Of a stretch of 47,490 nucleotides of DNA, positions 34,066 to 43,914 are shown piece by piece. The stretch comes from Desulfobacteraceae bacterium. Lineage in GTDB: Bacteria; Desulfobacterota; Desulfobacteria; Desulfobacterales; SURF-15. The notes below the pieces were generated by a model, which saw nothing but the letters and a program-made list of their open reading frames with translations, was not told the DNA's origin and searched no databases. The stretch is from assembly GCA_003599475.1 (NCBI GenBank), contig QZKK01000067.1, positions 1 through 47,490 on the forward strand, in the 5' to 3' direction. Position 1 is the first letter of the stretch, and every line of letters begins with the position of its first letter. The translations under genes were made by a program, and so were the position numbers.

Positions 34066-34398
34066 TTAGAAGGTGAATTTTTCGGGAGGCCGCCTTTCCG
34101 GAACATATCCATGGGGGATCTTTCCCTCGTTCCATTCTTTGGACACGTAGAGGTTGCAGTAGCAGCTTCCGTACTCTTCGATATCCGGCACGCTGTAAAT
34201 GCAAGGGCAGATGATATCCCGGTCGTTTTTCCGGTCACCCGAAAGCAGCCGGCAGGGACAGCCCATGTATCCGTAACGGCCTTTGTTTACGATGAGCGCT
34301 TCCAGCAGGTCCAGGGTCCGTTCCATGTCCTCATTGAAATAGTAACCCTTCGGCTCCTGGACCTTTTTCATCCTTTCATACAGCTCTTTTGCATCCAT
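34066..34398 (-). CDS. Ferredoxin:thioredoxin reductase catalytic-subunit-like protein
   Basis: 110 aa from ATG 34398 (TGATG overlap with the glutaredoxin stop). Three Cys-x-Cys pairs, CPC (47/49), CPC (64/66) and CYC (79/81), give the FTR catalytic-chain pattern of a [4Fe-4S] cluster beside a redox disulfide, although the spacings (14 and 12 residues) differ from the plant 16 and 8. No variable (alpha) chain gene is adjacent, as usual for non-photosynthetic bacteria. The gene upstream is a glutaredoxin/NrdH-like protein, its probable substrate: a ferredoxin-driven disulfide-reducing pair. Confidence 0.85.
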   Translation of the reverse strand: MDAKELYERMKKVQEPKGYYFNEDMERTLDLLEALIVNKGRYGYMGCPCRLLSGDRKNDRDIICPCIYSVPDIEEYGSCYCNLYVSKEWNEGKIPHGYVPERRPPEKFTF

Positions 34399-34673
34399 CA
34401 CATGCCCAGCGCCTCCCTGATTTCTCTTTCCTTGAAACCGATGATGACCTTGTCCCCGATGATAATGGTCGGAAAGGAGCACCTGGGATTGAATTTTTTG
34501 ACATCATCGATAATGGCGCGCCGTTCTTCCCCTTCCAGGAGGTCTACATCCACAAACTCATATTTTATGGTACATTCACCGAGAAACTTCTTGGCCGCTT
34601 TACAGTGGCTGCAGGTGCTCAAGGAATAGACTTTGACCGAATTGCGATCGTTTTGGTTCTCTGTATCTGCCAT
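34398..34673 (-). CDS. Glutaredoxin/thioredoxin-fold protein (CSHC active site)
   Basis: 91 aa. Glutaredoxin fold: VKVYSLSTCSHCKAAKKFL with a C-x2-C active site, cis-Pro in CSFPTIIIGD, and IGFKEREIREAL at the end. The extra Cys just before the cis-Pro segment is notable. The long FVDVDLLEGEERRAIIDDVKKFNP section resembles the NrdH-like glutaredoxins of anaerobes. Translationally coupled to the FTR-like gene, so it is probably reduced by ferredoxin rather than by glutathione. Confidence 0.9.
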   Translation of the reverse strand: MADTENQNDRNSVKVYSLSTCSHCKAAKKFLGECTIKYEFVDVDLLEGEERRAIIDDVKKFNPRCSFPTIIIGDKVIIGFKEREIREALGM

Positions 34674-34761
34674 GGTCCTACAATCCTTTCGATCGTTGAA
34701 AGATCCCGACAGGTGCCGAAAAGGCCTGAAAAAGCATAATACATGATCGCCGGATATTCAA

Positions 34762-34951
34762 GCGGAAGTCCCGTTTGCGGAAGTCCCGTTTGAGTGTTCA
34801 GCGTTCAGTGTTCAGGGAAAAAAAGAACATTGCCAGTTGCAAACGGTGCACGGTCCGTGGCTTCAACAGCGACCGACACCTTTCTTCTCGATCAAATGCC
34901 GCAATCGGCACGGCCTGGCTGAACACTGAACGCTGAACCCTGAACACTTTT
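34762..34951. repeat. 15-bp tandem duplication followed by inverted heptad repeat
   Basis: GCGGAAGTCCCGTTT occurs twice in tandem (34762-34776, 34777-34791). Then GTTCAGC, GTTCAGT, GTTCAGG (34795-34816), a core of about 105 nt, and CTGAACA, CTGAACG, CTGAACC, CTGAACA (34918-34946), fully complementary words. Confidence 0.8.
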
Positions 34952-35606
34952 ACACCATCCCCAGCCTCTTCAGACACGCCATGGTATGCGATGCGGAGCT
35001 GGAAGGAGGGCTGCACCTTTGGATCAGATCCAAAAGATCGCTGTACGCGTCGATATCCTGCCATTCGGGCAGGATATGCGGCAGTGGTTCGGATTTCCGG
35101 AATTCCGCAATCGTCCTGGCGAATACCTCGGCGGTCCCCCAGGGCATCGGCCGAAAAACGGCCGGGTTGAAATTGAACCTGTCGAAGCCGATCAGATAGT
35201 AGCCGCCGTCTGCGGAAGGACCGATTACCGGCATGCCCGCTTTCAGAGCGGAAAGTGCCTCATCGATGATTTCCGGGGGAAGGTCGGGGAGGTCTGTTCC
35301 GAGGAGAATGGCGTGTGAAAAACCGCGTTGGAAGGCCTGCATGAACGAATTTTTCATCCGCTCACCGAGTTCGATTCCGACCTGAGGAAGGTGGGAGTTT
35401 CGGTCCCCCAACCATTCCACAATCTGCCTCCGTCCGTCCGGAGGATAAAAGCAGATCAAGACGGCATCCTCCTCGATGCAGGCCCGTACGGAGCACATGA
35501 CATCGGCTGCGAGGTTTTTATAGATATCGAGCACCGCCTCCGGAGGCAGGGCTTTCTCGAGACGCGTCTTCACCTTGCCGAGTCGGGGTGCGCGTGCAAA
35601 TATCAG
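34950..35606 (-). CDS. DUF2064 / TIGR04282-type glycosyltransferase-like protein, start uncertain
   Basis: GT-A-like nucleotide-diphospho-sugar transferase family of unknown substrate. Conserved parts: KVKTRLEKALPP, QVGIELGERMKNSFMQAF, LLGTDLPDLPPEIID, PVIGPSADGGYYLIGF, WGTAEVFART. Similarity extends upstream of the first usual start (GTG 35573): the frame reads LIFARAPRLGKVKTRL, the normal family N-terminus, yet no ATG, GTG or TTG exists between that GTG and the in-frame TAA. I place the start provisionally at CTG 35606; ATT 35648, after a GGATGGGGGT stretch, is another possibility. The coding part is otherwise intact. Confidence 0.75.
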   Translation of the reverse strand: MIFARAPRLGKVKTRLEKALPPEAVLDIYKNLAADVMCSVRACIEEDAVLICFYPPDGRRQIVEWLGDRNSHLPQVGIELGERMKNSFMQAFQRGFSHAILLGTDLPDLPPEIIDEALSALKAGMPVIGPSADGGYYLIGFDRFNFNPAVFRPMPWGTAEVFARTIAEFRKSEPLPHILPEWQDIDAYSDLLDLIQRCSPPSSSASHTMACLKRLGMV

Positions 35607-35870
35607 TGCGCACGGACGGTTATGCGATCTATGATTCGATGCCGTAATCGGTTACCCCCATCCGGATGGAATGGCTGCTGCCAGGAGGCCTAACGATGAA
35701 GATTATCCGATAATTCTCCTGCTGTACATGGCCTATCGACGATTCCTTGAGCAATCGATTTCTCGCTTCAATAGGAACCTCCCGCTCTTTTTTCTGCCTC
35801 CGGGTGGATGGCGTGAACCGTTTGAAAAATGAATTGCCATTGACAAACAACCGGTTTTCATAGTCTGAAT

Positions 35871-35883
35871 AGGAATCATTCCT
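35871..35883. promoter_or_regulatory. Small palindrome upstream of cooS
   Basis: AGGAATCATTCCT is a perfect palindrome around one base, 14 nt before the cooS ATG and downstream of TTGACA (35840-35845). It may be an operator overlapping the transcription start; the -10 box is not clear. Confidence 0.3.
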
Positions 35884-35897
35884 GATAAGGAGGATCT

Positions 35898-37868
35898 ATG
35901 GAACGAGAAAAAGAAATCGCTCCGAAGAGAGCCGATGCCCGACAATTGACAACATGCGAAGCCACCGCGCAGATGATCGAAAAAGCGAGAAGAGACGGCG
36001 TCGAGATCGCATTCGACCGCGCAGGGAATATGAAGCCGTGCCCCATCGGAGCCGATTCGGCGTGCTGCAAGCATTGTGCGATGGGTCCCTGCAGGCTGAA
36101 CGCGAAAGATCCGTACAGCAAGGTGGGGGTTTGCGGCGCGACGATCGACACCATCATGTCCCGGAACTTTGCACGAATGATCGCAAGCGGTGCAGCCGCA
36201 CACACCGATCATGGAATGTCGATGCTCGATCTGTTCCGAGAAGTGGTCAACGGCCGCATCAAGGATTACGGGATCAAGGATACGAACAAACTGGAAGAGG
36301 TCGCCCGGTCGGTCGGCATCGACACCGAGGGGAAAAGCGTCAGGGAAACCGCCATGGCGCTTTACCAGGAGCTTGAGAGGACCTACACCCAGGTGGAAGG
36401 GGAGATTCCTTTTGCGCAGCGGGTGCCTCCGAAAACGCTCGAAGCCTGGCGTAAACAGGGGATCGTCCCCCGGGGGGCCATGCGGGAAATCATGGAGCTG
36501 ATGCACCGGACCCATATGGGGGTGGATCAGCATTACGAAAACCTCACCAAGCAGTGCAGCCGTACAGCCTTGGCCGACGGCTGGGGCGGATCCATGGTGG
36601 CCACCGAGATCTCGGACATTCTCTTCGGGACTCCTTCGCCGATCGTTATCGAAGTGAATATGGGGGTTTTAAAGGAAAACGAGGTCAATATCATCGTTCA
36701 CGGGCATGAGCCCAACCTGTTCGAGTCCATGATCGAATCGGTCGGAGAACCTTCTCTGGTCAAGGCGGCAAAGGAAGCCGGAGCCGCAGGCATCAACCTG
36801 GTGGGGATGTGCTGTTCCGGGGCGGAAGTCCTCGTCCGCCACGGAATTCCCCATGCCGGCAATTTCATGTCCACAGAGGCGGTTCTGGTCACCGGGGCCG
36901 TCGACGCCATGACGGTCGATGTCCAGTGCATCAAGCAGGCGCTGGCCAGGGTGGCCGAATGCTACGGGACTCCCCTCTTTACCACAAATCCGCGGTGCCG
37001 GATCGAAGGGGCCGTTCACATCGAATTCCACGAGCACGAACCGAAGGCCTGCACCGATGAGATCGTGATTCGGGCCATCTCCAGGTTCAAGAACCGCAAG
37101 GTGCCGGTTGAGATTCCAAGAATCAAAAACACCGGGGTTCATGGCTTTTCCCATGAGTACATCAACTACATGCTCGGAGGGACCTTCAGGGGATCCTACA
37201 CCCCGTTGAACGAAAACATCATCAATGGAAGAATCCGGGGGGTTGCCGGTGTCGTCGGCTGCACCAATGCGCGGGTGAAGCAGGATTGGGTGCATGTGGA
37301 ACTGGTCAGAGAGCTGATCAAAAACGATGTCCTGGTGCTTCAAACCGGATGTTCGCAGGTCGCTTTGGCCAAAGCCGGCCTGACATCCCCCGAAGCGGCG
37401 CATCTGGCCGGGCCCGGTTTGAGGGAGGTCTGCGAGACTGTCGGTATGCCCCCGGTTTTGGGAATCGGATCCTGTGTCGACAACAGCCGTATTCTGATTG
37501 CCGCCTCCGAAATGGTTCGCACCGGCGGGCTTGGCGACAGCATCGCCGATCTCCCCGTAGCCGGCGCAGCACCCGAGTGGATGAGTGAAAAAGCGATCAG
37601 CATCGGACAGTACTTTGTTGCATCCGGGGTGTTTACCGTTTTCGGGGTGACCTTTCCCATCGTCGAAAATACGAAATTTCACAAGCTGCTGTTTGAAGGA
37701 CTGGAAAGGCAAGGGCTCGGAAAATGGGGATTTGCCGTCGACCCACATGAGATTTCCAGGATGATGATCGCCCATATCGATGTCAAGCGCAAAGCGCTGG
37801 GCATCGACCGGGCCAGAGAGCGTACTCTGGTCGATATGGCCGACAGGCGCGCTCTGGAATCGGCGTAG
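35898..37868 (+). CDS. cooS: Anaerobic carbon monoxide dehydrogenase catalytic subunit
   Basis: 656 aa. Ni-Fe-S enzyme oxidising CO to CO2. The N-terminal cluster-binding cysteines are in CPIGADSACCKHCAMGPCRL (B and D clusters); C-cluster ligands are seen in GMCCSGAEVLVRHGIPHAGN (His and Cys), NPRCRIEG, VVGCTNAR, QTGCSQVALAKAGL and GIGSCVDNSR. Length matches monofunctional CooS. A strong AAGGAGG site precedes the ATG. No cooF, cooC or acetyl-CoA synthase subunit gene is adjacent, so it is a stand-alone type, perhaps for CO detoxification or feeding ferredoxin. Confidence 0.95.
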   Translation: MEREKEIAPKRADARQLTTCEATAQMIEKARRDGVEIAFDRAGNMKPCPIGADSACCKHCAMGPCRLNAKDPYSKVGVCGATIDTIMSRNFARMIASGAAAHTDHGMSMLDLFREVVNGRIKDYGIKDTNKLEEVARSVGIDTEGKSVRETAMALYQELERTYTQVEGEIPFAQRVPPKTLEAWRKQGIVPRGAMREIMELMHRTHMGVDQHYENLTKQCSRTALADGWGGSMVATEISDILFGTPSPIVIEVNMGVLKENEVNIIVHGHEPNLFESMIESVGEPSLVKAAKEAGAAGINLVGMCCSGAEVLVRHGIPHAGNFMSTEAVLVTGAVDAMTVDVQCIKQALARVAECYGTPLFTTNPRCRIEGAVHIEFHEHEPKACTDEIVIRAISRFKNRKVPVEIPRIKNTGVHGFSHEYINYMLGGTFRGSYTPLNENIINGRIRGVAGVVGCTNARVKQDWVHVELVRELIKNDVLVLQTGCSQVALAKAGLTSPEAAHLAGPGLREVCETVGMPPVLGIGSCVDNSRILIAASEMVRTGGLGDSIADLPVAGAAPEWMSEKAISIGQYFVASGVFTVFGVTFPIVENTKFHKLLFEGLERQGLGKWGFAVDPHEISRMMIAHIDVKRKALGIDRARERTLVDMADRRALESA

Positions 37869-37886
37869 GACGGGTCAGCATTTCTC

Positions 37887-37914
37887 TTGACAAAGCGTCA
37901 TTTGGCGATATTGT
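37887..37914 (+). promoter_or_regulatory. Sigma-70-type promoter for serA
   Basis: TTGACA (37887-37892), 16-nt spacer, TATTGT (37909-37914), in the gap after cooS and about 110 nt before serA. Confidence 0.5.
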
Positions 37915-38026
37915 TATGTCGAATGAATCAGGGGGAGGGCCGGATCCTCCAATAAAAACCGGAATTTCGAGATGTTCTCAGGAGCGGCCCTTAAGGCAGG
38001 CGCGGGCTTTTCGGACGGAATTGCCG

Positions 38027-39607
<1,581 letters not shown>

Positions 39608-39611
39608 ATTT

Positions 39612-39773
39612 TTGGTGCGGGTTGCGGGTTACGCGTTGCGGGTTACGGTCCGCCTGGCTGGGCTAGGTTACCACCAGACCGGGAGGCTACCTGGCAGAAT
39701 GCCAAGTGTAAGCCAATCCACACAACCTGATCAACGCGCAACCCGCAACGCGCAACCCGCAACTTTAGATACT
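39612..39773. repeat. Inverted GCGGGTT/AACCCGC heptad repeat
   Basis: Left arm: GCGGGTT, GCGGGTT, ACGCGTT, GCGGGTT (39618-39647). Right arm: AACGCGC, AACCCGC, AACGCGC, AACCCGC, AAC (39733-39764). Unique core of about 85 nt containing GGCTGGGCTAGG and CTACCTGGCAGAATGCC. Ends 15 nt before the DUF1844 start. Confidence 0.8.
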
Positions 39774-39786
39774 TTGGAGGGCCGCT

Positions 39787-40218
39787 ATGGAAGAAGAGAA
39801 AAAAGACTTTGTCATCAGAGATCGACGGATTTTTTCCCAGGAGAAAGAAGAAACGAAGGCAGACAAGAAAGATGCGCCGGATTCGAAAAAAGAGGCGGAA
39901 GGGGAGGCTCAGAAATCGAGAGCCGAAGCGGACGACTCCGTCAAGGCCGCACAAGAGGCAGCCCAGACCCGACTGCCGGAAATCAATTTTCCCACCTTCA
40001 TTTTTTCTTTGAACGCTTCCGCTCTGGTTCAACTCGGTCTCATGGAAGATCCCGGAACCGGAAAAAAGGAAAAGAATCTGCCGCTCGCGAAACAGACAAT
40101 CGATATGCTTTCGATGCTTCAGGAAAAAACGGCAGGAAATCTCACCAAAGATGAAGAAGAAATGCTCAAGCAAATCCTGTATGATTTAAGAATCCGATAT
40201 GTAAAAGAAAAAAAGTAG
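39787..40218 (+). CDS. DUF1844 family protein
   Basis: 143 aa. N-terminal 65 residues are low-complexity, rich in Lys, Glu and Ala and probably disordered. The C-terminal DUF1844 domain (about 70-140) has NFPTFIFSLNASALVQLGLMEDPGTGKKE, LPLAKQTIDMLSMLQEKTAGNLTKDEEEMLKQIL. Function is unknown; the family is widespread in deltaproteobacteria and spirochaetes. GGAGGG precedes the ATG. degQ follows after 22 nt, so the two probably share a transcript. Confidence 0.88.
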   Translation: MEEEKKDFVIRDRRIFSQEKEETKADKKDAPDSKKEAEGEAQKSRAEADDSVKAAQEAAQTRLPEINFPTFIFSLNASALVQLGLMEDPGTGKKEKNLPLAKQTIDMLSMLQEKTAGNLTKDEEEMLKQILYDLRIRYVKEKK

Positions 40219-40240
40219 CAGCGAACAAAGGGCGAATCAT

Positions 40241-41665
40241 ATGAAAAGTAGAGATTCTTTGAGGCCGTCGGTATCGTTTTTGGCTGCGCTGGTTTTAGGC
40301 TTTCTTTTTGCAGGATCGCTTCCGGAATCTTCCGCCGTCAACTATGTGCCGGAAAACTTCAGTGAACTGGCCGAGAAGGTGAGCCCCGCCGTTGTCAACA
40401 TCCGAACGGAAAAGACCATTCAGGGGGGTGGACGGGTATTCCGCCAGTTTCGAAGCCCCTTCGATAAAGACGACCCGATGCGGGACTTTTTCGAACGATT
40501 TTTCGGCCAGGATCAGCAGAAAGATTCCAAACAGCGAAGCCTCGGCTCCGGGATCCTCATCGATCAGGAAGGCTACATCGTCACCAACAACCATGTCGTA
40601 GAGAGCGCCGATCAGATTCAGGTTCTGCTCAGAGACACAAAAGAGTATGATGCCGAGGTGGTCGGCCGGGATGTCAATACCGATCTTGCGCTCATCCGCA
40701 TCAAGGGGGATGGAGCTTTTCCGGTTGCGGAGCTTGGAGATTCCGATTCATTGAAGGTCGGCGAATGGGTTGTGGCCATCGGAAACCCATTCGGATTGCA
40801 GCATACCGTAACGGCCGGAATCGTCAGCGCAAAGGGGCGGGTCATCGGTTCGGGGCCGTACGACGATTTCATTCAGACAGATGCCTCCATCAATCCGGGA
40901 AACAGCGGCGGGCCGCTGTTGAATATGACGGGTCAGGTGGTTGGAATCAATACGGCCATTGTCGCATCGGGGCAGGGGATCGGATTCGCAATTCCGATCA
41001 ATATGGCCAAGGGAATCCTGGAGCAACTCCGGGCGGAAGGCACAGTCACCCGGGGCTGGCTCGGAGTGGCGATTCAGGATTTCAGCAAAGAGCTTGCCGA
41101 GTATTACGGCATCCAGGGAGGGAAAGGAGTTCTGGTGACGGAGGTTTTCGTCGGAGACCCGGCGGAAAAAGCCGGAATTAAAGCCAAGGATATCATCGTA
41201 TCGGTAAATGAGAAACCCGTGAATACCAGCCACGATCTTACCGGCCTGGTTGCCGGCCTGAAAGTGGGAGAGTTGGCAAAGGTAGATGTGCTGCGAGACG
41301 GAGAACGGATGACTTTCAATGTCAGGATTGCAAAGCGGGACGATGACAGGATCCTCTCTCAGAGAATGCCGCAGGAAAGCGAGGCGCCTTTGGGGATCAC
41401 CGTCGATAATCTCACTCCTGAGATTGCCGATCGCTTCAACATCAAAGAGGCCGCCGGAGTCATCGTTACCGATGTGAAGGCAGGCGGCAAAGGGGCGGAA
41501 GCAGGCGTGCTGGCAGGAGATATCATCAAGGAGGTCAACCATGACGAGGTCGGCACGGCTGAAGACTATATCCGCTCCGTGGAGAAGGTCAAACCGGGTG
41601 AACCCGTCCAGTTGTTCATCAAAAGGGTCAATGCCGGATTTCTGGTAATCAAGATGACCCGGTAA
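40241..41665 (+). CDS. degQ: Periplasmic serine protease, DegP/DegQ (HtrA) family
   Basis: 474 aa. Signal peptide at about 1-33 (FLAALVLGFLFAGSLPESSA). Trypsin-like domain with catalytic triad His118 (TNNHVV), Asp148 (NTDLALI) and Ser222 (PGNSGGPL). Two PDZ domains at about 270-360 and 375-470 (GWLGVAIQ ... GILVTEVF-like GVLVTEVF; GITVDNLTPEIADRF ... GVIVTDV). A periplasmic quality-control protease/chaperone. The Q-linker insertion after residue 60 is short, as in DegQ. DegP versus DegQ cannot be settled from sequence. Confidence 0.94.
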   Translation: MKSRDSLRPSVSFLAALVLGFLFAGSLPESSAVNYVPENFSELAEKVSPAVVNIRTEKTIQGGGRVFRQFRSPFDKDDPMRDFFERFFGQDQQKDSKQRSLGSGILIDQEGYIVTNNHVVESADQIQVLLRDTKEYDAEVVGRDVNTDLALIRIKGDGAFPVAELGDSDSLKVGEWVVAIGNPFGLQHTVTAGIVSAKGRVIGSGPYDDFIQTDASINPGNSGGPLLNMTGQVVGINTAIVASGQGIGFAIPINMAKGILEQLRAEGTVTRGWLGVAIQDFSKELAEYYGIQGGKGVLVTEVFVGDPAEKAGIKAKDIIVSVNEKPVNTSHDLTGLVAGLKVGELAKVDVLRDGERMTFNVRIAKRDDDRILSQRMPQESEAPLGITVDNLTPEIADRFNIKEAAGVIVTDVKAGGKGAEAGVLAGDIIKEVNHDEVGTAEDYIRSVEKVKPGEPVQLFIKRVNAGFLVIKMTR

Positions 41666-41685
41666 ACCCCGCACAGCGGGGAAAT

Positions 41686-41766
41686 CCGAAGCACGGAATC
41701 CGAAAATCACGCCGAGCCTCTTGAACCGTTTCGAATTTCGGTATTCGGATTTCGAATTTTTTGCAT
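41686..41766. repeat. Compact inverted repeat of GAAATCCGAA / TTCGGATTTC words
   Basis: Left arm GAAATCCGAAGCACGGAATC and CGAAAATC; right arm TTTCGAATTTCGG, TATTCGGATTTCG, AATTTTTTGC. Same family as 4527-4703, between degQ and ispE. Confidence 0.75.
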
Positions 41767-41771
41767 AAATC

Positions 41772-42701
41772 ATGCCCTCCAGACATAGATCAAAGGAGTC
41801 CCCTCCGGAACCGCATACCGTCCGTGTAAGGGCTCCGGCCAAGATCAACCTGTTTCTGCAGGTGACAGCAAGGCGTCCCGATCACTATCATGAGCTCTTT
41901 ACATTGATGTGCCCCATCGGTCTTTTCGACACCCTGAGCTTGACTTTCGGCGTCAAGGAGCCGCTTACCATCTGCAATCATCCGGATGTCCCGGTTGATG
42001 AAACCAATCTGGCCCGCAGGGCGGCCGACGTCTATCTATCGGCTGTAGATCGACGGGACGGCATTCGAATCGCGATCGATAAAGAGATTCCGGTTGCGTC
42101 CGGACTGGGCGGGGGCAGCAGCAACGCCGCCTCTGTCCTTCTTGCGATGAACAGGTACTACGGCAGTCCTCTTTCTCCGGAGCGGCTCATGGAAATCGGA
42201 CGGAATATCGGCGCAGATGTTCCTTTTTTTTTATTTCGACATCCCGCTATCGCCACCGGGATCGGTGAAAAACTGGTCCGCTTTTCGGGCCTCAAGCCCT
42301 ATCGGGTCCTGTTGATCTATCCCGGATTCAAGGTATCGACCGCCGAAACCTTCAAAAGCCTCAATTTACGATTGACAAACTGCAAAAAAAATCTTAAGAA
42401 TTTCTCTTTTAATAAGACTGCGTTCGATGCAGGCCGGCATCTGTGCAACGACCTCGAGACGGTGACGGCATCCAGATTCCCGGAGATCCGTGCGATCAAG
42501 TCGATGCTCCTGCAACTGGGGGCAATCGGCGCAGCGATGTCTGGAAGCGGCTCGTCCGTATTCGGTCTCTTCATCGATCGAGCGGATGCGGAAACGGCTT
42601 ATGCGCATGCAGTCACCCAGCGTCCGAACTGGCGGGTTTTTCTTGTGGACTTGTTGAACGGGGAACCGGAAAGCCTTGCGGCCGGAAAGCTTACGGATTG
42701 A
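41772..42701 (+). CDS. ispE: 4-diphosphocytidyl-2-C-methyl-D-erythritol kinase
   Basis: 309 aa. GHMP kinase of the non-mevalonate isoprenoid pathway. VRAPAKINLFLQV begins the domain, SGLGGGSSNAASVL is the phosphate-binding loop, and AAMSGSGSSVFGLF is the C-terminal GHMP motif. The first 16 residues before VRAPAKINL are slightly longer than usual. It begins a housekeeping cluster ispE, tRNA-Gln, prs, rplY, pth, an order that I recall as common in deltaproteobacteria. Confidence 0.95.
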   Translation: MPSRHRSKESPPEPHTVRVRAPAKINLFLQVTARRPDHYHELFTLMCPIGLFDTLSLTFGVKEPLTICNHPDVPVDETNLARRAADVYLSAVDRRDGIRIAIDKEIPVASGLGGGSSNAASVLLAMNRYYGSPLSPERLMEIGRNIGADVPFFLFRHPAIATGIGEKLVRFSGLKPYRVLLIYPGFKVSTAETFKSLNLRLTNCKKNLKNFSFNKTAFDAGRHLCNDLETVTASRFPEIRAIKSMLLQLGAIGAAMSGSGSSVFGLFIDRADAETAYAHAVTQRPNWRVFLVDLLNGEPESLAAGKLTD

Positions 42702-42731
42702 CCTCCTGCACATCGGATTTTTTTAACCGAC

Positions 42732-42806
42732 TGGGGCGTCGTCAAGCGGTAAGACACAGGATTTTGGTTCCTGCATTCGGAGGTTCGAATCCTCCCGCCC
42801 CAGCCA
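42732..42806 (+). tRNA. tRNA-Gln (anticodon TTG), CCA encoded
   Basis: Acceptor stem TGGGGCG (42732-42738) pairs with CGCCCCA (42796-42802). Anticodon stem CAGGA/TCCTG encloses the loop TTTTGGT, giving anticodon TTG, which reads CAA. T arm GGAGGTTCGAATCCTCC is perfect. Discriminator G and a genomic CCA end at 42806. It lies between ispE and prs. Confidence 0.96.
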
Positions 42807-42837
42807 TAAAGGTAAGGCCGAATTGGAATCTTGAAAA

Positions 42838-43788
42838 ATGGGTGAAGAAAACAGGGGATTTGCCATTTTTGCGGGAAATTCGAATCCTGCGCTTGCCGGC
42901 AGGATCTGCAGTTACCTGGGGGTTCCTCTAGGGGGCGCCAAGGTCAAGACCTTCAGCGACGGTGAAATACAGATCGAAATCAACGAAAATGTCCGATCCA
43001 GAGATGTCTTCGTCATCCAATCGACCTGCTGCCCCGTCAACAACAACCTGGTCGAGTTGCTGCTGATGGTGGACGCCTTCAAGCGGGCTTCGGCCCGCCG
43101 GATTACAGCGGTCATTCCCTACTACGGCTATGCGCGCCAGGATAAAAAAGTTGCCCCCAGGGTTCCGATCAGTGCCAAACTGGTTGCCGATCTGATTACA
43201 ACCGCCGGTGCTCATCGGGTAATTACGATGGATCTCCATGCGGGGCAGATTCAGGGATTCTTCAATATTCCTGTAGACAACCTTTTTGCGGCCCCGGTCC
43301 TGATCGAGTACATCAAAAACCATTTCGACAGCAACCTGGTTATTGTTTCCCCGGATGCCGGCGGCGTGGAGCGCGCCAGGGCATATTCAAAGCGGCTCAA
43401 GACGGATCTGGCCATCATCGACAAGCGGCGGGATGCGCCCAATGAAGCGAAAGCCATGGCAGTCATCGGCAATGTGAAAGGAAAGGATGCGTTGATCATG
43501 GACGACATGGTCGATACGGCAGGAACACTTACCGAAGCCGCCGGAGCGCTGAAGGAAAACGGGGCAAACGCAGTCTATGCCTGCTGTTGCCATCCGGTCC
43601 TATCGGGTCCCGCAGTGAAAAGGATCATGAATTCCCCCATCCAGCGCCTGGTGGTTACAGATACGATACCATTGAACCCCACGGCGGCCGAATGCGAAAA
43701 GATCCAAGTCCTCTCCATCGCGGAACTCGTAGGAGAAGCCATTATTCGATGCCATCGAGGAGATTCGGTTACCTCGCTGTTTGTTTAA
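42838..43788 (+). CDS. prs: Ribose-phosphate pyrophosphokinase (PRPP synthase)
   Basis: 316 aa, normal length. Makes PRPP from ribose 5-phosphate and ATP. Motifs: [33 protein letters not shown], the divalent-cation site [24 protein letters not shown], the KRR loop (IIDKRR), and the PRPP signature [10 protein letters not shown]. It begins 31 nt after the tRNA, so the tRNA is probably processed from the same transcript. Confidence 0.97.
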   Translation: MGEENRGFAIFAGNSNPALAGRICSYLGVPLGGAKVKTFSDGEIQIEINENVRSRDVFVIQSTCCPVNNNLVELLLMVDAFKRASARRITAVIPYYGYARQDKKVAPRVPISAKLVADLITTAGAHRVITMDLHAGQIQGFFNIPVDNLFAAPVLIEYIKNHFDSNLVIVSPDAGGVERARAYSKRLKTDLAIIDKRRDAPNEAKAMAVIGNVKGKDALIMDDMVDTAGTLTEAAGALKENGANAVYACCCHPVLSGPAVKRIMNSPIQRLVVTDTIPLNPTAAECEKIQVLSIAELVGEAIIRCHRGDSVTSLFV

Positions 43789-43803
43789 AAACGGTTGCAA
43801 GAA

Positions 43804-43895
43804 TTAACGCCACAAAGACACGAAGGCACCAAGAAGGAATATGAAGCTCAGCGTTAAAATTGAATGCTTTGTGTCTTCGTGCCTTAGTGGCTGAA
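43804..43895. repeat. Inverted octad repeat between prs and rplY
   Basis: Left arm: GCCACAAAGACACGAAGGC and ACCAAGAAGG (about 8-nt period CACAAAGA/CACGAAGG/CACCAAGA). Right arm: CTTTGTGTCTTCGTGCC and TTAGTGGC (43870-43892), the reverse complement. Core of about 35 nt. Same architecture as the heptad loci but with a different period. Confidence 0.75.
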
Positions 43896-43914
43896 TTTCA
43901 GGAGGATAAAGCCT

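Noticed and set aside
35629..35850. Minus-strand frame of 73 codons between the DUF2064 gene and cooS
   Set aside because: Its end lies just upstream of the DUF2064 frame and might be coupled to it, but no family pattern or good start was seen, so it is not annotated.
36669..37775. Long minus-strand frame (368 codons) opposite cooS
   Set aside because: Mirror frame of a well-conserved gene, with no recognisable domains and His/Gly/Asp-rich composition typical of antisense frames.
40748..41848. Long minus-strand frame (366 codons) opposite degQ and ispE
   Set aside because: Shadow frame crossing two real genes and a repeat locus; no domain features.
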